This document shows, one piece after another, positions 1 through 8,376 of a DNA stretch of 64,000 nt. Under the pieces are notes generated by a model. That model saw nothing but the letters and a program-made list of their open reading frames with translations, ran no database searches and was not told the origin of the DNA. Made by a program: the position numbers and the translations under genes. Within the stretch, counting starts at the first letter, position 1. Each line of letters opens with the position of its first letter. This DNA is from JBDTSW01 sp963782605 (lineage in GTDB: Bacteria > Actinomycetota > Thermoleophilia > Solirubrobacterales > 70-9), in contig CAWAKK010000005.1 in the NCBI GenBank assembly GCA_963782605.1, positions 186,001 through 250,000 on the forward strand, read 5' to 3'.

Positions 1-1
1 C

Positions 2-361
2 ATCCTGATGGTGGAGGATCTCTTCACCGAGACCTACCTGGTGGATACCGCGCTCAACCACTTGATCCGCGCCGGCAAGCTCGACGACGCGGTCGGCTTC
101 GTCTTCGGGACCAATGTGGATCTGAAGCCGCTCACCGTGCCCGACGAGGCCGCGTCGATGCTCTCGATCGAGGAGATCCTGGACGAGCTGATCGCCCCGC
201 TGGGGATCCCGGCGATCGCCAACGTGCCGGTCGGCCACGGCAGGCACATGGCGACGATGCCGCTTGGTGCCAGCGCCCGGCTGGACGCGGACGCGAAGAC
301 GCTCGAGGTGACCGAGGCTGCTGTGCAGCAACGTGATGAACAACAAGGAGGAGCCCAGTGA
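2..361 (+). CDS. LD-carboxypeptidase, family S66 (C-terminal part, gene runs off the window start)
   Basis: Only the last ~119 codons are present; the frame is open at the left edge. The pattern LMVEDLFTETYLVDTALNHL followed by VGHGRHMATMPLGASARLD is the C-terminal half of MEROPS family S66 (LdcA/MccF), in which this His belongs to the Ser-Glu-His catalytic set. S66 enzymes remove the terminal D-Ala from murein tetrapeptides or hydrolyse related peptide amides in the cytoplasm. The stop overlaps the next start by four bases (GTGA at 358-361), so the gene is translationally coupled to the peptide-binding protein that follows. Murein-peptide versus MccF-type specificity cannot be decided from this fragment. 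Confidence 0.82.
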   Translation: MLMVEDLFTETYLVDTALNHLIRAGKLDDAVGFVFGTNVDLKPLTVPDEAASMLSIEEILDELIAPLGIPAIANVPVGHGRHMATMPLGASARLDADAKTLEVTEAAVQQRDEQQGGAQ

Positions 362-1668
362 ACCGTTCGAAGATCCTGTATGCGATGGGGGTGCTCCTGG
401 CCGCGATCGCGTTCGGGGTGCTCGGGTCCGCTGCGGCCTCGGCGCAGGATTCCGGCACTGACTCGGGCGGCGACGGGGACGTCTTCCGGATCGGCTGGGC
501 TCAGGACCCGAAGACGCTCAACCCCTTCGTCGGGGTCAACGAGGAGGAGTACACGATCTGGGCGCTCAACTGGGAGCTCCTGATCAACTTCAACCCGGAG
601 GATCTCTCGCCTGCCCCAGGCATCGCCGAGTCGTGGGAGACATCCGAGGACGGCAAGACCATCACCTTCGACCTGATCAAGGGAGCGAACTGGTCCGACG
701 GGGAGCCGATCACGTCCAAGGACGTCAAGTTCTCGCTCGAGGTGCTCGGCGACAACGGCCTGCTGTTCGCCGGCTACACCAGCAACATCAAGGAGATCCT
801 GACGCCTGACGACGAGACGGTGATCTTCGAGATGAAGCGCCCGGACGCGCGCGCCATCGGCGGGATGTACATCTACATACTCCCCGAGCACATCTGGGGC
901 AAGGTCCCGGTCGATGAGCTCACGGGGGCCTACCAGCCCGAGCTCCCGCTCGTCGGCAGTGGCCCCTACATCGTCACCGAGTTCGAGCGCGGGGGGATCT
1001 CGCGGATGGAGGTGAATCCGGAATGGCGCGGCGATCCACCCGGGTTCGAGGAGATCCAGTTCATCCGCTATGGCAGCCAGGACGCGGTCGAGCGCGCCCT
1101 CAGCCTGGGCGAGCTCGACTTCATCCCCGAGGTGGAGCCCGCGACCTTCGAGCGCCTCAGCAAACAGGAGGACATCGAGACGATCAACTCGCCCACGTAC
1201 GCCTTCACCGAGCTCTCCTTCAACCTCTGTCCGGAGGAGGAGTGCCCGGACGCGCAGTTCAACCCCGCGATCCAGGACGTCGCGATCCGGCAGGCGACCG
1301 CCTACGCGATCGATCGGGAGCGGATCAACACGATCGCAACCCAGGACACAGCGTTCGTCGCTCACGGGCTCTTGCCCTCGTTCTACAAGGACTTCTACGA
1401 GGAACCGGAGCAGGACTACGCCTACGACCCCGAGATGGCGGAGCAGATCCTCGACGACGCCGGCTGGGAGCTGAACGAGGACGGGATTCGCGAGAAGGAC
1501 GGCATGGTCGCCTCATTCGACCTCTACGCCCGCTCTGAGTCCCCGTACACGGTCCAGATGGCGAAGCTGATCGCCGAGCAGGCGATGGAAGTCGGGATCG
1601 AATACAACGTCCAGATCGTGAGCACGGACAAGCTCACGGAGCTCACGATCCGTAAGGAAGGCGGCTAG
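358..1668 (+). CDS. ABC transporter solute-binding protein, family 5 (oligopeptide type), N-terminal part up to an in-frame TAG
   Basis: GTG start overlapping the previous stop; preceded by AAGGAGG. Residues 1-29 form a signal peptide ending ASAQ with no lipobox Cys. The mature part is a classic SBP_bac_5 domain: GWAQDPKTLNPFVGVNEEEY, then GIAESWETSEDGKTITFDL and DGEPITSKDVKFSLEVL. Reading stops at TAG 1666-1668 after KEGG, but the same frame continues without another stop to 2193 and encodes the expected C-terminal lobe. The intact product would be about 611 residues. It is the binding partner of the permeases and ATPases downstream. The stop is a single-base change from AAG (Lys), a plausible residue there. 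Nonsense mutation and sequence error are the main explanations; nothing suggests genuine readthrough. Confidence 0.85.
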   Translation: MNRSKILYAMGVLLAAIAFGVLGSAAASAQDSGTDSGGDGDVFRIGWAQDPKTLNPFVGVNEEEYTIWALNWELLINFNPEDLSPAPGIAESWETSEDGKTITFDLIKGANWSDGEPITSKDVKFSLEVLGDNGLLFAGYTSNIKEILTPDDETVIFEMKRPDARAIGGMYIYILPEHIWGKVPVDELTGAYQPELPLVGSGPYIVTEFERGGISRMEVNPEWRGDPPGFEEIQFIRYGSQDAVERALSLGELDFIPEVEPATFERLSKQEDIETINSPTYAFTELSFNLCPEEECPDAQFNPAIQDVAIRQATAYAIDRERINTIATQDTAFVAHGLLPSFYKDFYEEPEQDYAYDPEMAEQILDDAGWELNEDGIREKDGMVASFDLYARSESPYTVQMAKLIAEQAMEVGIEYNVQIVSTDKLTELTIRKEGG

Positions 1669-2193
1669 CCAGCCCCGGAGTTCGACGCCTTCATCTGGGG
1701 CTGGGGCGGCGACCCGTACGACCCGAGCTACCTGCTCAGCCTCATGACCACGGACCAGATCGGGTCCTCGTCGGACGCCTTCTATTCGAACCCCGAGTAC
1801 GACCGCCTCTACGAGCAGCAGCTGACTCTTGTCGGCCCCGACAACTTGGAGGAGCGCAAAGCGGTGATCCAGGAGATGATCGCGATCCTCCAGGAGGACC
1901 TGCCCTACATCGTCCTCACCTACGACCCCGACCTCGAGGCCTACCGCACCGATTCCATAGGCGACTTCGAGCGCACCTGCCCGGCTGAGACCGGCACGGT
2001 CTGGTGCCAGCAGGTCTCCTACGAGCCGATCGCGAGCCTGGAGCCGGGCGGGAGCGGAGGCGGCAGCGACACGGTCTCCGGGATCCCCGGCGGGCTCGCG
2101 GCGATCGGAGCGCTGCTGATCGCGGTGGCGGGATTCGTGATCGGTCGCGCCCGTGGCCGGCGCGAGATCGAACCGCTCGAGTTGGAAGCGTGA
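1669..2193 (+). pseudogene. C-terminal part of the same solute-binding protein, after the in-frame TAG
   Basis: This stretch is in the same frame as the gene starting at 358. It begins PAPEFDAFIWGWGGDPYD, the conserved block normally found inside the second lobe of family-5 peptide-binding proteins. The C-terminus carries a Gly/Ser linker, a hydrophobic helix (about residues 578-598 of the full protein, GLAAIGALLIAVAGFVIG) and a basic tail RARGRR. The binding protein would therefore be tethered by a C-terminal membrane anchor instead of a lipid, consistent with the missing lipobox. An internal ATG exists at 1744, but a product from there would lack most of the fold, so I read this as the separated end of one gene. 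Confidence 0.75.
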
Positions 2194-2203
2194 GGAGGCT
2201 CGC

Positions 2204-3172
2204 ATGAACGCACGTTGGCTCGGGGGCAAGCTGGCGGCGGCGCTGCTGACGCTGGCGTTCGTGCTCGTATTCAACTTCTTCCTGTTCAGGGGAATCGGAG
2301 ACCCGACGGACCAGCTCGCGCGCCTGCCGCAATCGACCGACGAGGAGATCGAGAAGCTGCAGGCGGAGTACGGGCTCGACAAGCCCCTGATGGGCCAGTT
2401 CGTGGACTACGTCGGCGACACGCTGACGCTGGATCTGGGGATCAGCTTCACGACCCGGGAGCCCGTCTGGGACGAGATCAAGGAGGCGATCCCCTGGACG
2501 CTCTTGCTGGTCGGAACGGGCACGCTGATAGCCACCATCGTTGGCGCTTGGATGGGGGTGAAAGCCGCGACCAAGCGCGGGAAGCGAACCGATGACACCT
2601 TCCTGGGAATCAGCCTGTTCACGTACTCGGCACCCGAGTACTGGATCGGCATCATCCTCATCCTCGTCTTAGCCGTGGCGATCCCGATATTCCCCGCCGG
2701 GCAGCAGGTGAGCGCCGGCGTGGAGTTCTCGAACTGGTTCGCAGAGGCTGCGGACGTGCTTGACCATCTGATTCTGCCGGCGACGGCGATGACGCTGCTG
2801 CTCTTGGGCCAGTACTTCCTGATCATGCGCTCGTCGATGGTCGACGTCCTGACCGAGGACTTCATTCAGGTCAAACGGGCGACCGGCCTCCCATGGCGGC
2901 GGGTGGTGAGCAAGCACGCCGTGCCCAACGCGCTGCTGCCGCTGGTGACGCTGGCAGCGATCCAGTTTGGAGCTGTGGCCGGAGGCGCGATCACGATCGA
3001 GACCCTGTTCTCGTGGCCGGGCCTGGGCGAGCTCAATTTCGAGGCCATCAACGCCAAGGACTTTCCCGTCCTGCAGGGCACGTTCCTCGTCTTCTCGATC
3101 GGCGTCATTCTCGCCAACTTCATCGCTGATTGCCTCTACTTCTTCCTCGATCCGCGGGTGCAGGCACGATGA
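2204..3172 (+). CDS. Dipeptide/oligopeptide ABC transporter permease, DppB type
   Basis: Membrane subunit of the peptide importer, 322 aa. The ATG at 2204 is chosen because GAGGAGG lies just upstream; a longer ORF reaches back to 2153 but overlaps the solute-binding gene. TM1 is at residues 10-28, followed by the extracytoplasmic stretch with YGLDKPLMGQFVDYV and DLGISF typical of DppB. The BPD_transp_1 core with about five further helices begins near residue 98. The cytoplasmic coupling loop VKRATGLPWRRVVSKHAVPN matches the EAA motif that contacts the ATPase. It overlaps the next gene by ATGA, so all subunits are probably made from one mRNA. Confidence 0.93.
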   Translation: MNARWLGGKLAAALLTLAFVLVFNFFLFRGIGDPTDQLARLPQSTDEEIEKLQAEYGLDKPLMGQFVDYVGDTLTLDLGISFTTREPVWDEIKEAIPWTLLLVGTGTLIATIVGAWMGVKAATKRGKRTDDTFLGISLFTYSAPEYWIGIILILVLAVAIPIFPAGQQVSAGVEFSNWFAEAADVLDHLILPATAMTLLLLGQYFLIMRSSMVDVLTEDFIQVKRATGLPWRRVVSKHAVPNALLPLVTLAAIQFGAVAGGAITIETLFSWPGLGELNFEAINAKDFPVLQGTFLVFSIGVILANFIADCLYFFLDPRVQAR

Positions 3173-4014
3173 GCGCCTCGCGAGCAAGGGAGCAGCTGTT
3201 CGGGACCTGGCGCGGGCGCTTCGGGCTCTCGGTGCTGGCGATCTTCGGCTTGATGGCGATTTTCGGCAGCGCGATCGCACCCGACGATCCCTATGCGTCG
3301 GGCCTGGACACGCTCGCGCCACCGAGCTCGGAGCATTGGCTGGGCACCACCGAGAGCGGCTCGGACGTGCTCTCTCAGCTCCTCGTTGGGGCGCGAGTCT
3401 CGGTCGTCGTAGGGTTCGCCGCCGCGATCATCTCAGCGGTGATCGGAGCGGCGGTGGGCCTCCTCAGCGGCTACTTCGGCGGTTGGACCGACCGCATCCT
3501 CGACGCCGTCGACAACTGGTTCCTGGTGATCCCGACGCTGCCGCTGATGATCGTCCTTTCAAGTCTCTTGAGCCCGTCACTCGGCGTGCTGATTTTCGTG
3601 ATCGGCATCACCTCCTGGGCGGGCACGGGTCGGATCGTGCGCTCGCAGGTGCTGACGCTGCGCGAGCGCGCCTTCGTCGAGCGTGCCCGCGCGCTTGGGG
3701 CGAGTCACTGGTACATCCTGAAGACCCATATCTTCCCCAACGCGCTGCCGCTGATCTTCGCCAACACGGTGCTGATCGTGGCCGTCGCGATCCTCGCCGA
3801 GTCTGCCCTCGCCTTCCTCGGCCTCGGCGACCCGACGAAGATCTCGTGGGGAACGATGTTGGAGAACGCATTCTCCTCAGGCGCGCCCAGCGCGGAGGCA
3901 TGGTGGTATGTGATCCCCCCGGGGCTCTGCATCACCCTGCTGGTCCTCTCGGTTGCTTTGATCGGCTACCTGTTTGAGGAATATGTGAACCCACGACTGA
4001 TGGAGGAGAATTGA
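3169..4014 (+). CDS. Dipeptide/oligopeptide ABC transporter permease, DppC type
   Basis: Second membrane subunit, 281 aa. ATG at 3169 overlaps the DppB stop (ATGA). An N-terminal TM helix (about residues 18-37) is followed by the DppC hallmark HWLGTTESGSDVLSQLL near residue 56. Five more helices follow, with the coupling loop VERARALGASHWYILKTH. The C-terminus LFEEYVNPRLMEEN is typical. Heterodimerises with the DppB-type subunit. Its stop overlaps the TTG start of the first ATPase. Confidence 0.93.
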   Translation: MSASRAREQLFGTWRGRFGLSVLAIFGLMAIFGSAIAPDDPYASGLDTLAPPSSEHWLGTTESGSDVLSQLLVGARVSVVVGFAAAIISAVIGAAVGLLSGYFGGWTDRILDAVDNWFLVIPTLPLMIVLSSLLSPSLGVLIFVIGITSWAGTGRIVRSQVLTLRERAFVERARALGASHWYILKTHIFPNALPLIFANTVLIVAVAILAESALAFLGLGDPTKISWGTMLENAFSSGAPSAEAWWYVIPPGLCITLLVLSVALIGYLFEEYVNPRLMEEN

Positions 4015-4793
4015 GCGCGCTGCTCGAGGTCGCTGACCTTCACGTTCACGCGAATGGCAAGCAGATCGTCGATGGAGTCGACCTCGTGATCGAGCACGGA
4101 GAGGCCTTGGGCCTCGCCGGCGAGTCGGGCTGCGGTAAGACGACGACTGCGCTCGCGATGATGAAGCTCCTGCCGGGGGCGCTGGAGCAATCGGGGAAGG
4201 TGACCCTGAGCCCGAAGGGCGAGGAGGAACCGATTCACATCGACCGGCGTACCGAGACAGGCATGCGGTTCGTCCGCTGGCGCCACATCTCGCTGGTGTT
4301 CCAGGGGGCGATGAACTCGCTCGATCCGGTGCAGCGGGTGGATGACCAGTTCGCGTCGGCGATTCGGGTGCACTCCCCCAGAGCGAAGTCGAGCGAGGTG
4401 GGGGAGCGCACCAAGGAGCTGCTCGCGACGGTAGGCCTCACCGAGGCGCTCGGGCGACGGTACGCCCACCAGCTCTCGGGCGGCCAGCGCCAGCGGGTGA
4501 TGATCGCGCTCGCCCTCGCGTGCAACCCGTCGCTTGTGATCGCCGACGAGCCGACGACCGCCCTCGACGTGGTCATGCAGGCGCAGGTGCTGCAGCTGCT
4601 CGAGGGGCTGCGCGAGCGGCTCGGCTTGGCCCTGATCCTGATCTCGCACGACCTCGGGGTGCTCGCGGAGACGTGCGATCGCATCGCGATCATGTACGCG
4701 GGCCGGATCGTCGAGATCGGCCCGGTTTCGAAGATCTTCACCGATCCTCAGCATCCCTACACCGAAGCGCCTGCTCGAGACCATGCCCAGTGA
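4011..4793 (+). CDS. Peptide ABC transporter ATPase, OppD/DppD type (reading frame breaks near the C-terminus)
   Basis: TTG start at 4011 overlapping the previous stop (TTGA). Walker A GESGCGKTT is at residues 37-45, the signature LSGGQRQRV near 155, Walker B LVIADEP near 175 and the H-loop ISHDLG downstream, so the nucleotide-binding domain is complete. After HPYTEA the expected sequence is LLETMP followed by the oligopeptide-transporter C-terminal Cys-rich domain. Here the frame reads PARDHAQ and stops. LLETMP is present in another frame from 4771 and the Cys-rich domain in a third from 4790, implying one extra base near 4770 and another at 4789. The protein as read lacks the C-terminal domain. 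Confidence 0.88.
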   Translation: MSALLEVADLHVHANGKQIVDGVDLVIEHGEALGLAGESGCGKTTTALAMMKLLPGALEQSGKVTLSPKGEEEPIHIDRRTETGMRFVRWRHISLVFQGAMNSLDPVQRVDDQFASAIRVHSPRAKSSEVGERTKELLATVGLTEALGRRYAHQLSGGQRQRVMIALALACNPSLVIADEPTTALDVVMQAQVLQLLEGLRERLGLALILISHDLGVLAETCDRIAIMYAGRIVEIGPVSKIFTDPQHPYTEAPARDHAQ

Positions 4794-5029
4794 TCGGGGG
4801 TAACCGGGGCCTCGAAGAGCCGATTCCCGGCGGACCTCCCGACCCCGGCAATCTGCCACAGGGGTGTCGCTTCCGCCCCCGCTGCCCCTATTCGGCCGAA
4901 AAGTGCATGGAGGATCCGGCGCTGCGCGGAGTGGGCGCCAACCACGCGGCGGCGTGTCACTTCGCGCCTTGGACCGAATGGCCCGAGCACGCCACGTCAA
5001 CCGCGTGGAAGGAAGGGGCGACCGGATGA
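4790..5029 (+). pseudogene. Displaced C-terminal (oligo_HPY) domain of the OppD-type ATPase
   Basis: Read from 4790 in a frame +2 to the preceding ATPase, this segment begins VIGGNRGLEEPIPGGPPDP and contains GCRFRPRCPYSAEKC, the Cys-rich signature found at the C-terminus of OppD/OppF ATPases. It ends at TGA 5027-5029, overlapping the ATG of the second ATPase (ATGA), exactly as an intact operon would be built. The conserved content and preserved junction suggest the break is recent or is a sequence error. Confidence 0.75.
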
Positions 5030-5997
5030 CCGAGTCACTGATGGAGATCCGTGACCTCGCGGTGGAGTTCAAGGTCGACCGCGGTGTCGCACGTGCGGTC
5101 GACAGCGTCACCCTCGACTGGCACAAGGGCGAGATCCTCGGCATCGTGGGCGAGTCCGGGTGCGGGAAGTCGACGCTCGCGCGAGCCATGCTCAATCTGG
5201 TCGACCCCGCAGGCGGCGAGGTGAAGCTGGAGGGGCACGATCTCAACGGCAAGGGCAAGAACAGCGAGTTCCGCCGCCGCCTGCAGATGATCTTCCAGGA
5301 CCCCTATCAGACACTGAATCCGCGCCAGCGCGTCCGCACGGTCGTCGCTGAGCCCCTTGTCGTTCAGGGTGTGGACAAGGAGGCGCACGATGAGCGTGTA
5401 CGCAGTGCGCTCGAGGATGTCGGCCTCGACTACGAGCGCTTCGCAGAGCGCTACCCGTTCCAGCTCTCCGGTGGCCAGCGCCAGCGCGTTGCGATCGCCG
5501 CTGCGCTCGTGCTCGAGCCCGAGGGACTGATCTGCGACGAGCCGGTCTCGATGCTCGACGTCTCCGTGCAGGCGCAGATCCTCAAGGTGCTGCTCGACCT
5601 GCAGAAGCAGCGGGAGCTCGCGATCATGTTCATCACGCACGACCTCAGCCTCGCCTGGTCGCTGTGCGATCGGATCGCCGTCATGTACCTCGGCCGTGTG
5701 GTCGAGCAGGGCTCGGCGGAGGACGTGATCGAGCGGCCCGGCCACCCGTACACGCAGGCGCTCGTGGCGGCGATTCCGATCGCCGAGCCCGGCGGCGGCG
5801 GTGAGCGGGACCTCCTGAGCGGCGAGCTCCCCGACGCGACCGCCGCGCCCTCGGGATGCCGCTTTCATCCCCGTTGTCCCAAGCGCTTTGAGCCCTGCGA
5901 CACGGTGGATCCGCCCCTGCTGCAGGTGGGCGGCCGCGATCAGCTCGCGGCGTGCCTGCTGCACGACCCAACGGCGGGCCGTGCGTCCGACGGCTGA
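5026..5997 (+). CDS. Peptide ABC transporter ATPase, OppF/DppF type
   Basis: Second ATPase of the importer, 323 aa. The ATG at 5026 is favoured because it overlaps the preceding stop; longer upstream frames belong to the OppD tail. Walker A GESGCGKST is near residue 43, Q-loop MIFQDPYQTLNPRQ, signature LSGGQRQRV near 147, Walker B LICDEPVSMLD and H-loop FITHDLSL. The intact Cys-rich C-terminus SGCRFHPRCPKRFEPC contrasts with the broken copy in the OppD partner. ATP hydrolysis by the heterodimer drives import through the DppB/C-type pore. Confidence 0.94.
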   Translation: MTESLMEIRDLAVEFKVDRGVARAVDSVTLDWHKGEILGIVGESGCGKSTLARAMLNLVDPAGGEVKLEGHDLNGKGKNSEFRRRLQMIFQDPYQTLNPRQRVRTVVAEPLVVQGVDKEAHDERVRSALEDVGLDYERFAERYPFQLSGGQRQRVAIAAALVLEPEGLICDEPVSMLDVSVQAQILKVLLDLQKQRELAIMFITHDLSLAWSLCDRIAVMYLGRVVEQGSAEDVIERPGHPYTQALVAAIPIAEPGGGGERDLLSGELPDATAAPSGCRFHPRCPKRFEPCDTVDPPLLQVGGRDQLAACLLHDPTAGRASDG

Positions 5998-6026
5998 GCC
6001 CCTAACCAGAGTCCCTGGTCGCCACA

Positions 6027-6986
6027 GTGAGCACTGAACGCTGGCGCGATGTAGCCGGTCCGCTTGGACGCTTGGAGCCGGGGCTCCGGAACGCGATCAC
6101 GGACGTCCCAGGCGTCCGGGTCGGACACGCTCAGGCCGAGAGTGGAGAGCGCACAGGCGTGACTGTGGTGGCGCCCCCGTCCCTGCCCGTTCCCGCCGGG
6201 ACTCGAACCACGAACGGCATGGGCGAGCTCACCGGCAAGCTCGAGATCTCAGAGCAGGGCGCGATGCCGAGCGCGGTCTACCTGTGCGGGACCCATGCCG
6301 TCGGCACGGTCTATGACGCCGCGGTGCGCCTCTCCGGTCGCGGTCCGGACCACGTGCTCATCCCGGTGGTCGGCGAATGCGACGACGGCGACATGGCCGA
6401 TTCCCGGACGACGACCTTCGGCGATGTCGAGCGGGCGGTGGAGGCCCTCGGCGAGGAGGTCGAGGAAGGCAGCGTGGGCGCCGGCACGGGGATGGTCTGT
6501 TTTGACTTCGCCGGTGGGATCGGAACCGCCTCGCGAGCCGTGGGGTCACACCACGTGGGCGTCCTGCTCCTTTGCAACTTCGGCGAGCGGGAGGACCTCG
6601 ACGTCCTCGGCACATCGCTTGGCCCCGCTCCGGGCCCGCCCTCCAAGGAGGGATCGTGCATCACCGTCTGCGCCACCGACGCTCCCCTCGTCCCGCACCA
6701 GCTGCGCCGACTGGCCCTGCGCCCGCTCCTCGGGTTGGCGCGGGCCGGCTCCTACGCGGGGGAGGGCTCTGGTGAGATCGGACTGGCGTTCGCCACCCGC
6801 GACGACGGTCGGGTCCGCGACGACGAGCTCAATCCCTTCTTCCTCGGGGCCTGGGAGGCCGCCCACGAGGCGGTCCTGAACTGCCTCGTCGCAGCCCGCC
6901 CGGCCGAGCGACTCGACGGCACCATGCAGGATGCGTTTCCGGTTGAAACGGTCCGGCGGCTCGCGCAGGAGCGGCGGGGCAAGTGA
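6027..6986 (+). CDS. Family S58 peptidase (P1/DmpA-like aminopeptidase)
   Basis: 319 aa from GTG 6027, 29 nt after the ATPase. NGMGELTG and the segment KEGSCITVCATDAPLVPHQL are hallmarks of the DmpA/S58 family of N-terminal-nucleophile hydrolases. The precursor self-cleaves before the Ser, here Gly-Ser with Ser about residue 210, and that Ser becomes the nucleophile. DmpA itself is an L-aminopeptidase/D-amidase; some relatives cleave beta-peptides. Its place behind a peptide importer and before an M20 peptidase suggests intracellular hydrolysis of imported, possibly D-amino-acid-containing, peptides. The overlap GTGA with the next gene supports co-translation. Substrate is inference. Confidence 0.88.
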   Translation: MSTERWRDVAGPLGRLEPGLRNAITDVPGVRVGHAQAESGERTGVTVVAPPSLPVPAGTRTTNGMGELTGKLEISEQGAMPSAVYLCGTHAVGTVYDAAVRLSGRGPDHVLIPVVGECDDGDMADSRTTTFGDVERAVEALGEEVEEGSVGAGTGMVCFDFAGGIGTASRAVGSHHVGVLLLCNFGEREDLDVLGTSLGPAPGPPSKEGSCITVCATDAPLVPHQLRRLALRPLLGLARAGSYAGEGSGEIGLAFATRDDGRVRDDELNPFFLGAWEAAHEAVLNCLVAARPAERLDGTMQDAFPVETVRRLAQERRGK

Positions 6987-8299
6987 ACAGCTCCGAGATT
7001 CGCGACGAGGTCGTCGGCCTGGCGCAGGCGCTGATCCGCATCGATACCTCAAACCCCCCGGGGCGCGAGACCCCGGCCGCCCAGCTCCTTGCCGACCACC
7101 TCACTGCAGCGGGAGCGGAGTGCGAGCTCGTCGGCCCCGATCCGGAGCGGCTCAACCTGGTCGCCCGCGTCCGCGGTCGTGATGGGGCACCCTCGCTTCT
7201 GCTCATGGCGCACACCGACGTGGTGCCGGCACCGTCCGACGGTTGGACCGTTGGGCCGTTCGACGCGGAGCTGCGAGATGGCCACTTGACCGGACGAGGG
7301 GCCGGTGACATGAAGGGCGAGCTCGCAGCACGGGCGGTGGCGCTTGCGGCCCTCGCGCGCAGCGGTGAGCCTCCGGCCGGCGATGTGGTCCTTGTCGCCG
7401 AGTCCGACGAGGAGAAGAACACCTCCGACGTCGGGATGTCGTGGCTCGTGCGAGAGCGCCCGGACGTCCGCTGTGACTACGCGATCAACGAGGGTGGGGG
7501 CCTGCTTCTCAACCTGGCATGTGGTCGCCAGGTCGTGACCGTGGCGGTCGGCGAGAAGAAGGTGTGCTCGGTCCGGATCCGAGTCAGGGGAAAGGCTGGC
7601 CATGCCTCGGTCCCGGCCGCCTCGGACAACCCGTTGCGGCACACGGCGACTCGCGATCCAGCGTTGCTGGCCACCAAAGCCCCCTCACGCCCGGCCCCCG
7701 AGGTCGCGGCCACCCTTCGGGCGCTCGGCGCGCCGAGCGCAACCGAGGAGGAGGTCTTGTTCTGGGGGGCGGCGCAGCATCCGGTCCTCGCCGATCTGCT
7801 CCCGACCCTCACCCGGATGACCGTGACCCCGACCGGCACCCACACCTACGAGCCTTCCAACGTCATCCCGCCTTATGCCGACATCGTTTGCGACGTCCGC
7901 GCGATGCCCGACGAGACCGAGGCGGACATCCGAGCCCACATTGACGATGCACTGGGAGCGGAGTTCACCTACGAGGTGGAGCTGCTCGAGGCGCTCGAGG
8001 GCGGTACCGCGTCTCCAATCGACACGCCCCTCTACCGGGCCTGCGAGGAGTTCGCCGGCGACCGCCTCAACGGCGCCGCCCTCTTCCCGTACGTCACGCC
8101 GGGATTCACGGACTCGCATTGGGTACGCCAGACGGGGACCAAGGCCTACGGCTTCGCTCCGGTATTCGTGACGAACCCCGACACCTACCTCGACGGGATG
8201 CACGGAGCGAACGAGTGCGTGCGCGTCGACGACCTCGTGACCATGACCGAGTTCAACCTGCACGCCGTCCGGTCGCTGGGAGCCGCGGGTCCCGCGTAG
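6983..8299 (+). CDS. M20 family metallopeptidase (ArgE/DapE/ACY1-like)
   Basis: 438 aa from GTG 6983, overlapping the S58 stop. Zinc-site motifs are visible: MAHTDVVP with His near residue 76, GRGAGDMKGELAA with the bridging Asp near 109, and ESDEE with the catalytic Glu pair. The lid/dimerisation domain contains VRIRVRGKAGHAS. The final metal ligand region is FTDSHWVRQ. M20 enzymes cleave dipeptides or N-acyl amino acids with a two-zinc site. As last gene of the peptide operon it would complete breakdown of imported peptides. Exact substrate is unknown. Confidence 0.9.
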   Translation: MNSSEIRDEVVGLAQALIRIDTSNPPGRETPAAQLLADHLTAAGAECELVGPDPERLNLVARVRGRDGAPSLLLMAHTDVVPAPSDGWTVGPFDAELRDGHLTGRGAGDMKGELAARAVALAALARSGEPPAGDVVLVAESDEEKNTSDVGMSWLVRERPDVRCDYAINEGGGLLLNLACGRQVVTVAVGEKKVCSVRIRVRGKAGHASVPAASDNPLRHTATRDPALLATKAPSRPAPEVAATLRALGAPSATEEEVLFWGAAQHPVLADLLPTLTRMTVTPTGTHTYEPSNVIPPYADIVCDVRAMPDETEADIRAHIDDALGAEFTYEVELLEALEGGTASPIDTPLYRACEEFAGDRLNGAALFPYVTPGFTDSHWVRQTGTKAYGFAPVFVTNPDTYLDGMHGANECVRVDDLVTMTEFNLHAVRSLGAAGPA

Positions 8300-8317
8300 G
8301 ACCCGCGGACGCACAAG

Positions 8318-8354
8318 TGGCGCGCAAGTCCCGACATCCGGGACTCGCGCGCCA
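8318..8354. repeat. 37-bp REP-like palindrome, copy 1
   Basis: Arms TGGCGCGCAAGTCCCG and CGGGACTCGCGCGCCA (one mismatch) around the 5-nt loop ACATC. It lies in the 77-bp gap between two convergent genes and could act as a bidirectional terminator, but no T-run follows. The same design recurs six more times in the window. Confidence 0.85.
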
Positions 8355-8376
8355 CCCTCGGCCGCGCTTTGTGAGT

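Noticed and set aside
34..1365. 443-codon minus-strand frame opposite the peptide-binding protein
   Set aside because: Shadow of the SBP gene; Leu/Arg/Asp-rich composition typical of antisense frames.
1666..1668. TAG considered as a pyrrolysine or recoded codon
   Set aside because: Nothing in the window supports recoding (no pyl genes, no downstream element); a substitution or error is simpler.
6199..6209. GGACTCGAACC, complement of a tRNA T-loop
   Set aside because: Lies within the S58 peptidase coding sequence; no matching acceptor, D or anticodon arms around it.
8318..8354. Palindrome considered a plain intrinsic terminator
   Set aside because: No U-run, and six near-identical copies occur in other settings including a divergent promoter region, so the repeat-family explanation is stronger, though a terminator side role is possible.
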